Source of the DNA: Rhodocyclaceae bacterium
GTDB taxonomy: Bacteria; Pseudomonadota; Gammaproteobacteria; Burkholderiales; Usitatibacteraceae
NCBI GenBank assembly: GCA_020247545.1
Contig: JADCIX010000043.1
Span: forward strand, 1-34,969
Reading direction: 5' to 3'
DNA length: 34,969 nt
The position numbers and the translations under genes are program-made. The notes beneath the pieces were generated by a model, which was not told where the DNA came from, made no database searches, and saw nothing but the letters and a program-made list of their open reading frames with translations. This document shows positions 25,121 to 34,842 of the stretch, one piece after another; the stretch's first letter is position 1, and each line of letters opens with the position of its first letter.

Positions 25121-28100
25121 TCAGGTGAATGACTCGATCAGCTTGGGGATTTGATGTGGGTCGCGCGAAACGGCGTAGCGCCAAATCCCGTAACGACCAT
25201 CGGCGTTTACGGCTTTCATCCATCGTTCAGCAGCGGCTCGCTTAACGTCTTCTAGCGGGTCATAGCCTTTCGTCTCTAATACAACGTAACGCTCGTCCTC
25301 ATCCGTAAGCCTGACAACAAAGTCGGGTACGTAGTCATGCTGCTCACCGTTGTGCAAATAGGGAATAGCAAATCCCAATCCAGCGTTCTTCACAAAAGAT
25401 CGCGTACGAGGGTGACGATCTAGGTAGTAAGCTGCGGACTGTTCCCACTTATCAGTGTCTGCTACAACGTAATTGACGTGGCTCTTGAGAACTTCACGCA
25501 CCGGGCGGCTAGTCCAAAAACTCACGTCACCCGTGCTACCCGCCCCACGTCGGGATTCATAACGCGGCACTTCCGGCGCTTCGCCAGCGGCAGTTTCTGG
25601 ACGGATCGCCTGCGAAAGTTTTTCGACCATCCAGCCGTAATATGGCGACAAAAATGCATCCCTTTTGTCGTGCGGCGGGCTGACTTGCACGTGCTCTGCG
25701 ACATACCGCTTCGTCGCGCCGAGCACTTGTGGGAATAGCGCGTGGGCGGGAATCTCGCAACGTCGACTGTCGATGAGGTCCAGCGTGATTGACCTTGCCA
25801 TCTCAAATTCTAGTTCTTGCAAACGTCTCTCTCGACGATACGCGGTCAAATCCACAAGTTCCGATACTCCTGGGCCCGTTAGCGCAGGTCGTCCACGATT
25901 CGTCACGGAGAGGCGCTTCATCTCAACCTCTGGGGGAATGTTGTATGCATTGAATTTCAGGTCAGAAACTTCATCCCAATTCACAACAATCTGGGAGCGA
26001 ATCGATTGCGTATAGCCGTCTACGCGCGGGAATCGGATTTCAAATTTTTCTGCTCGTGATGGCAATGCATGTACATGGGTACGAACAGGTGGCTCAACGA
26101 CGACACCTGACGGGTTCGCCTTGAATGGGATTACCTGAAACGGCACACCAAAAATCTTTGCAGTCTCTTCGCTAAATTTGCCGTCTCCGCCTAAGTCGTA
26201 GTGCATCCGTCTCAAACCGCGTCCGACCACCTGCTCACAAAGTAACTGCGACATAAACGGCCGCAACCCGACGATATGGGTGACCGTGTTGCAGTCCCAC
26301 CCCTCGGTCAGCATTCCAACGGAAACGATACACCGGATGTCCCGGCCGGGAGGGTGTAACGGTCGCTCAAGTTTTTGCGCAAGTTCAACAAACCCCGGTG
26401 GGTAGACGGCCCTCAACTGCGCATCCCACGGCCAGTCTCGCCGTCCGACGGTGTCGAGCGTAAATCTCATCCAGCGGGACTCATCTTCTTTTGCTGCACC
26501 CGAATCGGTTTCTTGTACAACCTTGGAGTCCACGCGAATCGTTACCATGCGGTCCGGGCCGTTGCGAAATAGTACAAACGGCGAAGCGGGGATGCCATGC
26601 GGTGCTTTGTTGTTCGCCAGCCAGTCAAAGATCACTGAAGCGATCTTGGTGTTCTTGCACACCAGAATGAACACCGGCAACCGCGCCTCGGCACCGCGCG
26701 ACTCTTGCAGTCTGAATTCTTGTTCCCAAAGACCGGCTAGCATCGCAATTGGCACATTGGCGTACTTCAAAATCGCTTCCGGCTTTGGCGCGGCCTTCTT
26801 GCCGCCGCGCTCACTCGCGGTGAGCTGTGGCTTGATCCACTCCCAAATGTTGAAATACCCGGGAATCGCCGCGCCACTCGCGTCACGGACCGCTAACTGC
26901 GGAATCTTCGTCAAACCGGATTCGATGGCGTCTATCAGCCCAAAGTCGCTGACGATCCACGGGAAAGGCCGTCCCGCTTGCTGCCCAACACGGCCCAAAA
27001 AATATGGCGTAGCAGAAAAGTCCACACACAAATTGATGCCGCGAACTTTCTGAACTTTGTCGAGACCTTCTATCCAGACAGTTGCCTCTTTGAAGAACTC
27101 TTCCGCTTCCTCATCTTCTCCAAAAAGATCTTCCTCGAATTCGTCTTGCTCGTCACGCCTGATACGGTAAGCATGGTGTGCTTCGTCGTTCAGCACCAAG
27201 ATGTTTCGTTTTCCACCGATCTCGCGTCCAAGTACTCGTTCGATCAGCGCCGTGTCACTCTCGCGATAGCGGTTGGTTTCTACGCGCACCTTGGCAAGTT
27301 CGCCATCCTTGTCGTGAATTTCTTCGATGACACGCAAGAGCCTCGCATCGACTTGTCGCCGAAAGTCCGCGAGGGTGAGGTAACGAGTGCCGCGCGCCGT
27401 CGTGGTCTTGTCGCCGATTGTGATCGTCTCAATACGCTGTTCGCGGACACCAGCTTTCATCACCTTTGCTGAAATGCCGCCAGCATTCGGCGTTTGAGGC
27501 TCAAACGCGTGCCAATTGGTGATAAGGACATGCCCCTGCATGAGTGAAGACATCAGATGCGGCGGCACCAAATCCCGCGTGCGATACAAACTTGCTTCAC
27601 TACGAGAAGGGTCAAGCTCAGCTAGCCGGTCTCGAATCGTTACGTTCGGGCATACCACTAACACCACATCGGAAAACCGCGCGTCGCTACGGTCGCTCTG
27701 CTTATTCAAAATGCTCCAAGCAGCGAGCATCCCCATGACAGTCGACTTGCCTGATCCCGTCGCCATCTTGCAGCAGTAGCGCAGGAATCCCGCGTACCCG
27801 TCTGCCTTGGACTCATCGCTTGGTTCATCGCGTGGGACGTTGATGCCCTGCAAAAAGTCCGGACGTGCTTCTGTCAAAAAAATCACTGCCTCGGCGGCTT
27901 CGCGCTGCGCAAAAAATAATGGCGTCTGCCTTCCCTCACGACTCCAGTAATTGAGCAACTCGTGTGTCGTGCGCGTAACACCGCCCTCGCCTCGTAGCGC
28001 CAGCTCGCGCCAAGCTTTCATCTGGGCTCTGACGCGAGAGACGAGCTTTAGCTCGATCATCGTACCGGTATCGGCCTCTACGCCTCCCTTGCCACCCGAG

Positions 28101-28240
28101 CGCGGGTCTCGATAAAAGTAGTGTGCAAAACGCCTGCCCTCGCGGCGCTCGGCATCCTGCCCTTCAACAATCCACCAATGTTCCTTCGGCTCCTCGAAAG
28201 GCGAATTTAGGATTGGCGTGGCGACTTCAAAACTACTCAT
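25121..28240 (-). CDS. Type III-like restriction subunit: SF2 helicase with PD-(D/E)xK nuclease
   Basis: A 1039-aa protein, likely the ATP-driven translocase and nuclease of a restriction system. Helicase motifs: Walker A ATGSGKST at 160-167, motif II DEAH at 352-355, motif III FSATPY at 408-413, TEGWD at 645-649 and motif [11 protein letters not shown] at 670-678. The C-terminus has a PD-(D/E)xK site: PDF with Asp973 and LETKG with Glu989 and Lys991. This is the order in type III Res subunits and in the 'BPTD_3080 family restriction endonuclease' group, which I think is the nearest match. It begins 6 bases after the ATPase gene, which itself follows the methyltransferase gene. An acidic insert ([14 protein letters not shown]) follows the DEAH box. 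All key residues appear intact. Confidence 0.88.
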   Translation of the reverse strand: MSSFEVATPILNSPFEEPKEHWWIVEGQDAERREGRRFAHYFYRDPRSGGKGGVEADTGTMIELKLVSRVRAQMKAWRELALRGEGGVTRTTHELLNYWSREGRQTPLFFAQREAAEAVIFLTEARPDFLQGINVPRDEPSDESKADGYAGFLRYCCKMATGSGKSTVMGMLAAWSILNKQSDRSDARFSDVVLVVCPNVTIRDRLAELDPSRSEASLYRTRDLVPPHLMSSLMQGHVLITNWHAFEPQTPNAGGISAKVMKAGVREQRIETITIGDKTTTARGTRYLTLADFRRQVDARLLRVIEEIHDKDGELAKVRVETNRYRESDTALIERVLGREIGGKRNILVLNDEAHHAYRIRRDEQDEFEEDLFGEDEEAEEFFKEATVWIEGLDKVQKVRGINLCVDFSATPYFLGRVGQQAGRPFPWIVSDFGLIDAIESGLTKIPQLAVRDASGAAIPGYFNIWEWIKPQLTASERGGKKAAPKPEAILKYANVPIAMLAGLWEQEFRLQESRGAEARLPVFILVCKNTKIASVIFDWLANNKAPHGIPASPFVLFRNGPDRMVTIRVDSKVVQETDSGAAKEDESRWMRFTLDTVGRRDWPWDAQLRAVYPPGFVELAQKLERPLHPPGRDIRCIVSVGMLTEGWDCNTVTHIVGLRPFMSQLLCEQVVGRGLRRMHYDLGGDGKFSEETAKIFGVPFQVIPFKANPSGVVVEPPVRTHVHALPSRAEKFEIRFPRVDGYTQSIRSQIVVNWDEVSDLKFNAYNIPPEVEMKRLSVTNRGRPALTGPGVSELVDLTAYRRERRLQELEFEMARSITLDLIDSRRCEIPAHALFPQVLGATKRYVAEHVQVSPPHDKRDAFLSPYYGWMVEKLSQAIRPETAAGEAPEVPRYESRRGAGSTGDVSFWTSRPVREVLKSHVNYVVADTDKWEQSAAYYLDRHPRTRSFVKNAGLGFAIPYLHNGEQHDYVPDFVVRLTDEDERYVVLETKGYDPLEDVKRAAAERWMKAVNADGRYGIWRYAVSRDPHQIPKLIESFT

Positions 28241-28246
28241 ATCCGC

Positions 28247-29893
28247 CTACAATCCGAGAGCTTTTTGCATGCCGTCGAGCTTCGCCCTGATTTCAGGGTG
28301 AATCTCATCCTGCTGCATTAACGACGCAATTTCGTGGAACCGCGTGTATGAGACCCCGAATAGGCCGGCAGCTTGGAGCGCTGGCGGAATAAGTTCCTCA
28401 CGACCTTTGCTATTCAGGAGAACTGGAATATCTTCCAGCGGATTTTCCAGAAAGCGGGGAGGCATGGTTTCGGCTAAATGTTTTTCAAGAGATGCAACCG
28501 CCTCCCCGGCAGCCGCTTCGCCTGACTCTTTTGTGACAAATCTCCGCAGCACTGCTGGATGGAAAAGGTAGTTCTCAATTTCGTATCTTGCCCAACGCAT
28601 CCTCTGGAACCCGCTCCCGCCAATCGAAGTTGGTTCGAGTCCACGGCCTGCATCTCCATCAACGAGCTCAAAGGCAGGCATATCCTTAATTAGCTTAATT
28701 GCCTTGTAATGCGCGCCGGAGCGCACGCCCTCGCCCCCATCTCGCAGTGCGAACGCGATGGGCTTCCAAAATACCTCTCCCTCAAGAAACTTTGCAAGCG
28801 GATGATTCAGAATCTTCGCCCACTCACGCAAGATATCCAAGTCTGTCCTGCCCTCGACGTACACAACTCCGGGGGAATCCATCGCTCGCATGATGTCTGT
28901 ATGGGTAATCACACGTAGTGCGGCACGCAGGGCGTCTCTTGGGAAAGTTTCAGACAACACGCGCGGCTGATCGAAAAGCATGGTCAATTCTGCGGCATCC
29001 ACGCTATCCATAATCACCTCGGAGTGCGTAGCCAAAATCAATTGGGAACCACGCTGCCCGGCGATCCGACGCAGCTCGCTGTAGATAGCGTCTTGCAAGA
29101 AAACATGCAGGTGCGCGTCCGGTTCATCCACCAACAGAATTGCACCCGGGCGAGTGTGAAGAAACGTCAACAGCATCAACACCTGCTGGAATCCGCTGCC
29201 AGCGCTAGCCACATCGAAATTTGCTGATGCCGCACCTTGACGATACTCTGCGATGATGTATGCGCCCCTCTGAGGAGGTTGCAAATCAGCGTCGAACAGC
29301 CTCTTCATCGCATCGCGAAGATTAGTCCAAGCATCCGAATCTTGATGCGCCCGCACGAGCAAGTTGCGAAGGATATCTCCCGGTTTTCCTTGTGCAAGAA
29401 GCCCATCAATGGTCTCATCGCGTGCGTACTCAGCTTCGTCGCGCGAAAGCCCAGTCATCGGGGGAATATAGACGGTTCGGAGAGAAATGGTCCTCAGTAC
29501 CTCAGGCCCAACTCCAGCGGTCGGTCGCAGTTTTATCTGCTCAGTCGTGTCGTACCAAAACTCCATCGTGACCGGCGGCTTCCCAGCTAGCGCCACCTCA
29601 ATCTCGATTGACTGCCCCGGTCTTCGATCGTTCCAGAGTAGGTCGAAACGGCGTAACGGCACGGCGGCAAAGTCGTGGCGCGAAAGGTATGCATACGTAT
29701 ACGCACCGCCATGTCGCTGAAAGTCGTTCAGCTCGCACCATCTCCTGAAACCGAAATCCCAAGCTGCAATTGCCTGCAATAGCGTGGTTTTACCAGTATT
29801 GTTCGGCCCAACGACGACCGTATGACCCGGTATCTCAAAGCGAACATCTTGGAATCGCTTGAAGCGGCGAATAACCACAGATCGCAAGATCAT
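28247..29893 (-). CDS. OLD-family AAA ATPase with TOPRIM domain
   Basis: A 548-aa ABC-type ATPase with a C-terminal TOPRIM, the layout of OLD-family nucleases. Walker A is GPNNTGKTT at 29-37; the signature is SAGSGFQQ at 230-237; Walker B is LLVDEPDAH at 253-261; the switch His lies in ATHSE near 289-293. The TOPRIM part shows VYVEGRTD with Glu347, then LVDGDAG with Asp412 and Asp414, and YEIENYLF at 437-444. TOPRIM sites in this family cut DNA with metal ions. The ATG overlaps the methyltransferase stop (ATGA) and the restriction subunit follows at 6 bases, so it is inside the operon rather than a bystander. It might regulate, recruit or add a second nuclease; which is unknown. Confidence 0.85.
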   Translation of the reverse strand: MILRSVVIRRFKRFQDVRFEIPGHTVVVGPNNTGKTTLLQAIAAWDFGFRRWCELNDFQRHGGAYTYAYLSRHDFAAVPLRRFDLLWNDRRPGQSIEIEVALAGKPPVTMEFWYDTTEQIKLRPTAGVGPEVLRTISLRTVYIPPMTGLSRDEAEYARDETIDGLLAQGKPGDILRNLLVRAHQDSDAWTNLRDAMKRLFDADLQPPQRGAYIIAEYRQGAASANFDVASAGSGFQQVLMLLTFLHTRPGAILLVDEPDAHLHVFLQDAIYSELRRIAGQRGSQLILATHSEVIMDSVDAAELTMLFDQPRVLSETFPRDALRAALRVITHTDIMRAMDSPGVVYVEGRTDLDILREWAKILNHPLAKFLEGEVFWKPIAFALRDGGEGVRSGAHYKAIKLIKDMPAFELVDGDAGRGLEPTSIGGSGFQRMRWARYEIENYLFHPAVLRRFVTKESGEAAAGEAVASLEKHLAETMPPRFLENPLEDIPVLLNSKGREELIPPALQAAGLFGVSYTRFHEIASLMQQDEIHPEIRAKLDGMQKALGL

Positions 29894-32892
29894 TTCGCAT
29901 CCCCCAACGAGGCAACGACCATCAATTCATTCCCCCGATGGTCGATCACTTTCACCGCAATCTCTTTGTGCTCTCCTGCCACAAAAGGCACAGAGACGGT
30001 GCCTGCCAGATGTGACCATACATCGCTCTCGTAGTCTGCGCCGAGAGCGCGCTTCAAATTTTCCCAAGCCTTGGTTTCGGGGAAGAACGCTTGCGTGACG
30101 TGAAACGACAAGCCGTTGTAATCGGTGTCGAGGAACCAAGCAGGCACTTGTTTGCCGCTGCGGTGGTCAACCTCCATCGTCACCGGGTCAAACACATCCA
30201 GCCCGATCAGCTCCACGGCGTACCACTGCTCGTCGCGCTCGCTAGACTTTGCCTTGGTGACGTTCGCTCGGATGGCTTCTTCAGTTTTGGGCGCCTCCAC
30301 TTTGCGAAGGGCTATCTCTGGCATCCCGCATACCGAGAAGATTTGTGAAGAACGCATGTTCTTCAGCAAGTCCCCCATCAACAAATCGGGGGTGGCCTGT
30401 ACATAGGTGGCGGCAATGCCGACGACCTCATTGCAAGTTTCGATCAGGCTCCGCGCATTCGGCTGAATCGCAAAGCCCACCACGTAGAGATGCGTATAGC
30501 TTTTGGCGAAGGCTTCTTTAGCGGCTTCAAACACCAGCTTTTCCACCACCGCGCCGTTCTCGGGGCCGAATACAAACGCGACTGGTTTGTCCTCGCCATT
30601 CACGACCAAGCCTTCGGCCGAGAGTGAAAGTGTTTTGGCTGGACGGCGCAGATTCTTGAAGGTCACTGTCCTGTTACCGCCCAGCCGCACCACGGGCGAC
30701 TTGCGCAGAATCTCCAGCAGGCGATCGATAAAGCTAGCGGGCTCAGCGGGATTATCTGAAACTCCAGCATCGACAAGCGTTTTCGAGGCATTTTGGCTGG
30801 AAACCCCCGCCCCGTTTTGTGTTTGGCTTCCCGACTCAAGCTCTACAACATTCGGAATGGTTGCCTCGAACGCAAACGGCCCGCTAATGCGCGTTACACC
30901 GCGAACTTCTTCGGGGCGATCCACCAGCACTTCCTCGGCAGGTGGCTCATTGTTGGCAATTGATTTCAATGTCACATGCGGCACGATGCCTCCAACCTCT
31001 TCGCCTTTGTTGTTCTGTTTGCGTTTGTAGACAAACCCGCTGCCGGGGCCGGCGGCATCGTCTTTCAATTCGTACCACGGATAAGTCGCCGTGAGCAGCC
31101 GCTGGCGTGCCAGTGCGAGTGGCACACGGGAGGTATCGATGGTCAGCCAGCGGCGGCCCCACTGCTCGGCGACATAAGCCGTTGTGCCAGAGCCGCAGGT
31201 CGGATCGAGCACCAGATCACCGGGGTCGGTGGTCATGAGCATGCAGCGCTGGATTACTGTTGAGGTGGTTTGGACAACGTACAGACGGCTTCCAAACTCG
31301 ATCGTGTCATCCCATTGGTTCGTCATGGATTTATACCCGAAGTCTCTCAAGTACATCTTGTAGTAAATCCGATTGCCGAGTACGAATAGCCGATTTTCTT
31401 CAGCTAACTTCGCAACCCCAGCAGGCGTGGTGCGCCAACTCTTCCCCCTTGCAGTTTCGAAAACTCTTCCATCGAACGAAATGGGAAAGATGCACGACTG
31501 GGTATACCCCGACGATGTGAGATCTGACCGTTTGAATATCGCCTCGTTCGAAGCGGTAACTGCGAAGTCCTTTACTTCGGCGGAACTAAGCCTTCTGTAT
31601 CCCCCGTCAGGCGTATCCGCAAAGACAAACTCAGATCCTTCGCCAACGCTCTTCGGGACGTACAGGTTCCGGTACTTAAGATTCTCCTTGTCTCTCGAAT
31701 ACCACACTAGGTAATCAACAACCGACTCAATGTCGCCCGACTCAAGTGGCATCATCGTCTTAAAGTTGATGACAGCGCAAAAATTCTCCGCCCCAAACAC
31801 CTCATCCATGACCTCGCGCACGTGGTGAAGGTTTTCATCCGATATCTGAACAAAGATCGAACCGCTGGTCGTGAGCAACTCACGCGCGAGGAGTAAGCGA
31901 TCCCGCAGGTAGGTGAGGTACGAGTGCAGCCCCAATTCCCACGTATCGCGATAGGCCTGCACCATTTCCGGCTCGCGCGTCATGTCCTCGTCGTCGTTGT
32001 GTGAAACGTCGCGTTTGCGGACAAACGGCTGGAAGTTAGAACCAAACTTGACCCCATACGGCGGGTCGAAATAAATCATCTGCACCTTGCCGCGCATGCC
32101 TTCGTAGTTGATGAGCGAATTCATCACCACGAGTGAATCACCCAAGATCATGCGGTTGACCCAGTCGTCCTGATACTGATATGCCTTCAGCACCTGCTCA
32201 TGCACCGGCCTCTCGGCATCGGCGAAGAGATCGAACATGTCGAGCTGCTTTTCCTTGCGGTGGCCTTTGAGCGTTTCGAGAATCGCTTTAGTGGAAAGCC
32301 GCTCGTGCACGAACAGCGGTAGCGTCGGCACGTCAAACGATAGCCGCTCGGCCTTGCCTGACCAATTGAGGAAAGGCTTGGATAGCGCCTTTAACTTCGC
32401 AAGGGAATCCTGCGCCGCAATGAGCTTAGCCTCAATGTCGGCAATGTTGGGGTTCGCGTGGCCGCTCGCTGCAATGGCCGGGGTAATGGTTGCTTTCTTG
32501 CCTTTCGCGACAGCAACCGCGTGGGGCGGGGGCAGAAGCAACGCTTTGAGTCCACTAATCTGTGCTTCCAGAACTGCGATGAGCACCTCGCCCTTCTCCC
32601 GTGATGAATTCTGGCTATCCCAGTCGAGTGCGGGCGAAATGGAAGAGTCGTAGTGATAGGTGGCGGGGACCTTCTTTTGCCGGAACTGCGATTGGGTCCC
32701 GACATCTGGCCGCGCGAGCGCTTTATCGGCGTGCCGATAGTCGACCGGCGCGCGAGACGACTGGTCTGCTTTGGTGGCTTTACCAGTTTTCGTGGCTGTG
32801 GCCGACTTCGATGCCTTAGGCGCGTTGGCCGCTTTTGCAGATGGCTTTGTTGTAGCGGGAGTCGGTGTCAGTGTGGATTTCTTTTTCGGCAT
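29890..32892 (-). CDS. Type III-like site-specific DNA adenine methyltransferase, extended
   Basis: A 1000-aa modification enzyme. Motif IV DPPY is at 276-279 and the SAM-binding motif DPTCGSGTT at 563-571, the beta-class order of N6-adenine methyltransferases such as type III Mod. The roughly 285 residues between them should hold the target recognition domain. Residues 1-47 are a Lys/Ala/Thr-rich tail of low complexity that resembles a DNA-binding extension. The last 400 residues, after the catalytic core, are well beyond a typical Mod of about 650 aa and match no domain I know. AGGGA lies upstream of the ATG at 32892. It is the first of three coupled genes: Mod, OLD-type ATPase, Res. Confidence 0.88.
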   Translation of the reverse strand: MPKKKSTLTPTPATTKPSAKAANAPKASKSATATKTGKATKADQSSRAPVDYRHADKALARPDVGTQSQFRQKKVPATYHYDSSISPALDWDSQNSSREKGEVLIAVLEAQISGLKALLLPPPHAVAVAKGKKATITPAIAASGHANPNIADIEAKLIAAQDSLAKLKALSKPFLNWSGKAERLSFDVPTLPLFVHERLSTKAILETLKGHRKEKQLDMFDLFADAERPVHEQVLKAYQYQDDWVNRMILGDSLVVMNSLINYEGMRGKVQMIYFDPPYGVKFGSNFQPFVRKRDVSHNDDEDMTREPEMVQAYRDTWELGLHSYLTYLRDRLLLARELLTTSGSIFVQISDENLHHVREVMDEVFGAENFCAVINFKTMMPLESGDIESVVDYLVWYSRDKENLKYRNLYVPKSVGEGSEFVFADTPDGGYRRLSSAEVKDFAVTASNEAIFKRSDLTSSGYTQSCIFPISFDGRVFETARGKSWRTTPAGVAKLAEENRLFVLGNRIYYKMYLRDFGYKSMTNQWDDTIEFGSRLYVVQTTSTVIQRCMLMTTDPGDLVLDPTCGSGTTAYVAEQWGRRWLTIDTSRVPLALARQRLLTATYPWYELKDDAAGPGSGFVYKRKQNNKGEEVGGIVPHVTLKSIANNEPPAEEVLVDRPEEVRGVTRISGPFAFEATIPNVVELESGSQTQNGAGVSSQNASKTLVDAGVSDNPAEPASFIDRLLEILRKSPVVRLGGNRTVTFKNLRRPAKTLSLSAEGLVVNGEDKPVAFVFGPENGAVVEKLVFEAAKEAFAKSYTHLYVVGFAIQPNARSLIETCNEVVGIAATYVQATPDLLMGDLLKNMRSSQIFSVCGMPEIALRKVEAPKTEEAIRANVTKAKSSERDEQWYAVELIGLDVFDPVTMEVDHRSGKQVPAWFLDTDYNGLSFHVTQAFFPETKAWENLKRALGADYESDVWSHLAGTVSVPFVAGEHKEIAVKVIDHRGNELMVVASLGDAK

Positions 32893-32912
32893 GAGCGTCC
32901 CTGAGTGTGCCG

Positions 32913-33530
32913 CTATTGCAGCTTTTTGGCCTTAGCTTCCCTCTTGGGCCGTGGCGCGAAGACCTCCTTTAGCTCTTGGTTCACAACATCCACGGCAAAG
33001 CTGCTGGGATCGAAGTCACCAATCCATTCGATCATGTCTTGATGGCTCTCGTGGTTCTTGTCTGCCAGCGCTTCGCACAGATGAAAGTAGCCCGGCAAAC
33101 CGCCGCAGTCATCTGGCGGGCCAGCGCGCTCACCCGCTTCGCAATGAGGGATAGAAGAATCGGACTCAACCCTGCGCTCGACTTTCAGCGTGACATGCCA
33201 GTCGTCGCCAAAGTCATACCAGTAGTTGATTTTCTTCTTGGTGCCGAGCGCATTCATCAGCGTGGACTTGCGGGCCAGCTGCGAACTACGACCCCTTGGC
33301 GGGCCGAAATCGTCGTCAATCTCGCAAACGTAGTCCGCCGTTCCGACCGAAAACTGCCAGAGATGGCTGTCGTCCCAATCAAACGCGATTTGCAGCACCA
33401 AGTGAAGGTGGTCTAGCCGAATGGATTGCGGAACAGCGATACGCCGCCAAATCGGCGGTGCGATGTGGTCAACGCTGGCAAGCAGCACCAGTGACTTGGT
33501 TGCGACGATTGGCAAGTTTGATGCAGTCAT
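32913..33530 (-). CDS. Plasmid pRiA4b ORF-3-like family protein
   Basis: A 205-aa protein with the features of the pRiA4b ORF-3 family: LLASVDHIAPPIWRRIAVP at the start, LDHLHLVLQIAFDWDDSHLWQF, then YWYDFGDDWHVTLKVE and CGGLPGYFHLCEAL. The biochemical role of the family is not known; members often lie on plasmids, in IS elements or beside mobile DNA. The ATG at 33530 is placed directly after the aroC stop and has GAGG just upstream; an ORF to 33617 would overlap aroC. It ends 20 bases before the methyltransferase start, so it may be co-transcribed with the restriction operon. The Lys-rich end (PRPKREAKAKKLQ) may bind nucleic acid. Confidence 0.8.
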   Translation of the reverse strand: MTASNLPIVATKSLVLLASVDHIAPPIWRRIAVPQSIRLDHLHLVLQIAFDWDDSHLWQFSVGTADYVCEIDDDFGPPRGRSSQLARKSTLMNALGTKKKINYWYDFGDDWHVTLKVERRVESDSSIPHCEAGERAGPPDDCGGLPGYFHLCEALADKNHESHQDMIEWIGDFDPSSFAVDVVNQELKEVFAPRPKREAKAKKLQ

Positions 33531-33531
33531 C

Positions 33532-34698
33532 TTAGGCCTCGCTTGGATCAGGATTCTCTGTTGTCTCAAACTTGTGTTTATCACTTGCGGATGGACTTGC
33601 GGATGGACTCGCCGCAACCCTTAGAGTCGTTAGCACCACGTCCGCATTCTGCGCACGATGCAGTAATGCATGGTCCATCAATACCAGCGCAAGATACGCC
33701 TCAGCGATCGGTGTTGCGCGAATGCCCACACACGGGTCGTGGCGGCCGTGGGTATTGATTACCACCGATTCACCGGCTTTGTTGATGGTTTGACGGTCAA
33801 GACGAATCGATGATGTCGGTTTAATCGCAATTGACACGGTGATGTCTTGCCCGGTAGAGATGCCACCCAACACTCCGCCTGCATTGTTGGACGAGAAGCC
33901 TTCTGGCGTCATCTCGTCCGAATGTTGGGTGCCGAGTTGTTCAACAGAACCAAACCCAGCGCCGATCTCAACGCCCTTAACCGCGTTTAATCCCATCATC
34001 GCGTAGGCGATGGCAGCGTCGAGTCGGTCATAGATCGGCGCGCCCCATCCCACCGGAACGCCTGACGCAACCACATTGATCCGTGCACCACAACTCTCGC
34101 CGGACTTGCGCAGCTTATCCATGTACGTTTCCAGCTCGTCGATCATGGTTGCGTTCGCCACGAAAAATGGATTGTCATGCACGTGATCGAGCGACTCAAA
34201 CGGGATCTTGTTTTCGCCGAGTTGCGCTAGGTAGCCGTTCACCACGACGCCGTATTTTTCATTTAGCCACTTTTTCGCCACCGCTCCCGCAGCAACCGTT
34301 GGCGCGGTCAAGCGCGCCGAAGAGCGCCCACCGCCACGATGATCGCGAATACCGTATTTTTGCAAGTAGGTGTAATCGGCGTGCCCCGGGCGGAATGCGT
34401 CTGCGATATTGCCGTAGTCCTTGCTTCGCTGATCTTCATTACGAATCAGCAGCGCAATTGGTGTACCAGTGGTTTTTCCCTCATAAACGCCGGACAATAT
34501 TTCAACGCGGTCATCTTCACGCCGCTGGGTCACGTGGCGCGATGTCCCGGGCTTGCGCCGATCCAAATCCGGCTGAATGTCGTCGACTGAAAGCGCCATT
34601 CCCGGCGGGCAGCCGTCGATGACGCAGCCAATGGCGGGCCCATGGGACTCGCCGAAATTTGTGACTGCAAAGAGCTTACCGAGAGTGCTTCCGGACAT
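33532..34698 (-). CDS. aroC: Chorismate synthase
   Basis: FMN-dependent elimination of phosphate from EPSP to form chorismate, the last shared step to aromatic amino acids and folate. The 388-aa protein starts [24 protein letters not shown], and has RPGHADYTY, the [11 protein letters not shown] loop, and [11 protein letters not shown] with [11 protein letters not shown] near the end. The ATG at 34698 fits the family start; a frame open to 34761 adds residues unlike the family. Family length is about 360, and the extra C-terminal residues are a Ser/Pro/Glu-rich tail built partly from a tandem 12-base repeat. All catalytic blocks are intact. Confidence 0.96.
   Translation of the reverse strand: MSGSTLGKLFAVTNFGESHGPAIGCVIDGCPPGMALSVDDIQPDLDRRKPGTSRHVTQRREDDRVEILSGVYEGKTTGTPIALLIRNEDQRSKDYGNIADAFRPGHADYTYLQKYGIRDHRGGGRSSARLTAPTVAAGAVAKKWLNEKYGVVVNGYLAQLGENKIPFESLDHVHDNPFFVANATMIDELETYMDKLRKSGESCGARINVVASGVPVGWGAPIYDRLDAAIAYAMMGLNAVKGVEIGAGFGSVEQLGTQHSDEMTPEGFSSNNAGGVLGGISTGQDITVSIAIKPTSSIRLDRQTINKAGESVVINTHGRHDPCVGIRATPIAEAYLALVLMDHALLHRAQNADVVLTTLRVAASPSASPSASDKHKFETTENPDPSEA
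33583..33606. repeat. Tandem 12-base repeat in the 3' end of aroC
   Basis: ACTTGCGGATGG occurs twice in direct succession (33583-33594 and 33595-33606), followed by a partial third unit. In frame it encodes the repeated SPSA residues of the AroC tail. Confidence 0.85.
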
Positions 34699-34736
34699 GA
34701 TTGCTGGGCTGAAAGACGAGCAAAACGCTTCATCAG

Positions 34737-34745
34737 AGTGTAGCA
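34737..34745 (-). promoter_or_regulatory. Extended -10 promoter candidate for aroC
   Basis: On the minus strand TGCTACACT: a TACACT -10 box with the TGn extension, 38 bases before the aroC ATG, giving a leader of about 30 bases. No good -35 box is seen, as is allowed for extended -10 promoters. This promoter could also drive the downstream restriction operon. Confidence 0.35.
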
Positions 34746-34842
34746 CGCAGCGCGCCAACAACGACTATCAAACCTGCAAATCACTCAGCATAAACTCTTA
34801 AAACTCCTTTATTGGCGGGCATTTTCAGCCATTTACGCGGTA

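Noticed and set aside
24570-25223. Single 217-codon minus-strand ORF across the leuC' and channel patch
   Set aside because: Only residues from about 54 to 97 resemble anything (LeuC); the rest is out-of-frame reading of the channel remnant, so it is not a real gene.
26451-27053. Plus-strand ORF of 200 codons opposite the restriction subunit gene
   Set aside because: Antisense shadow of a gene with all helicase motifs intact; no domain of its own.
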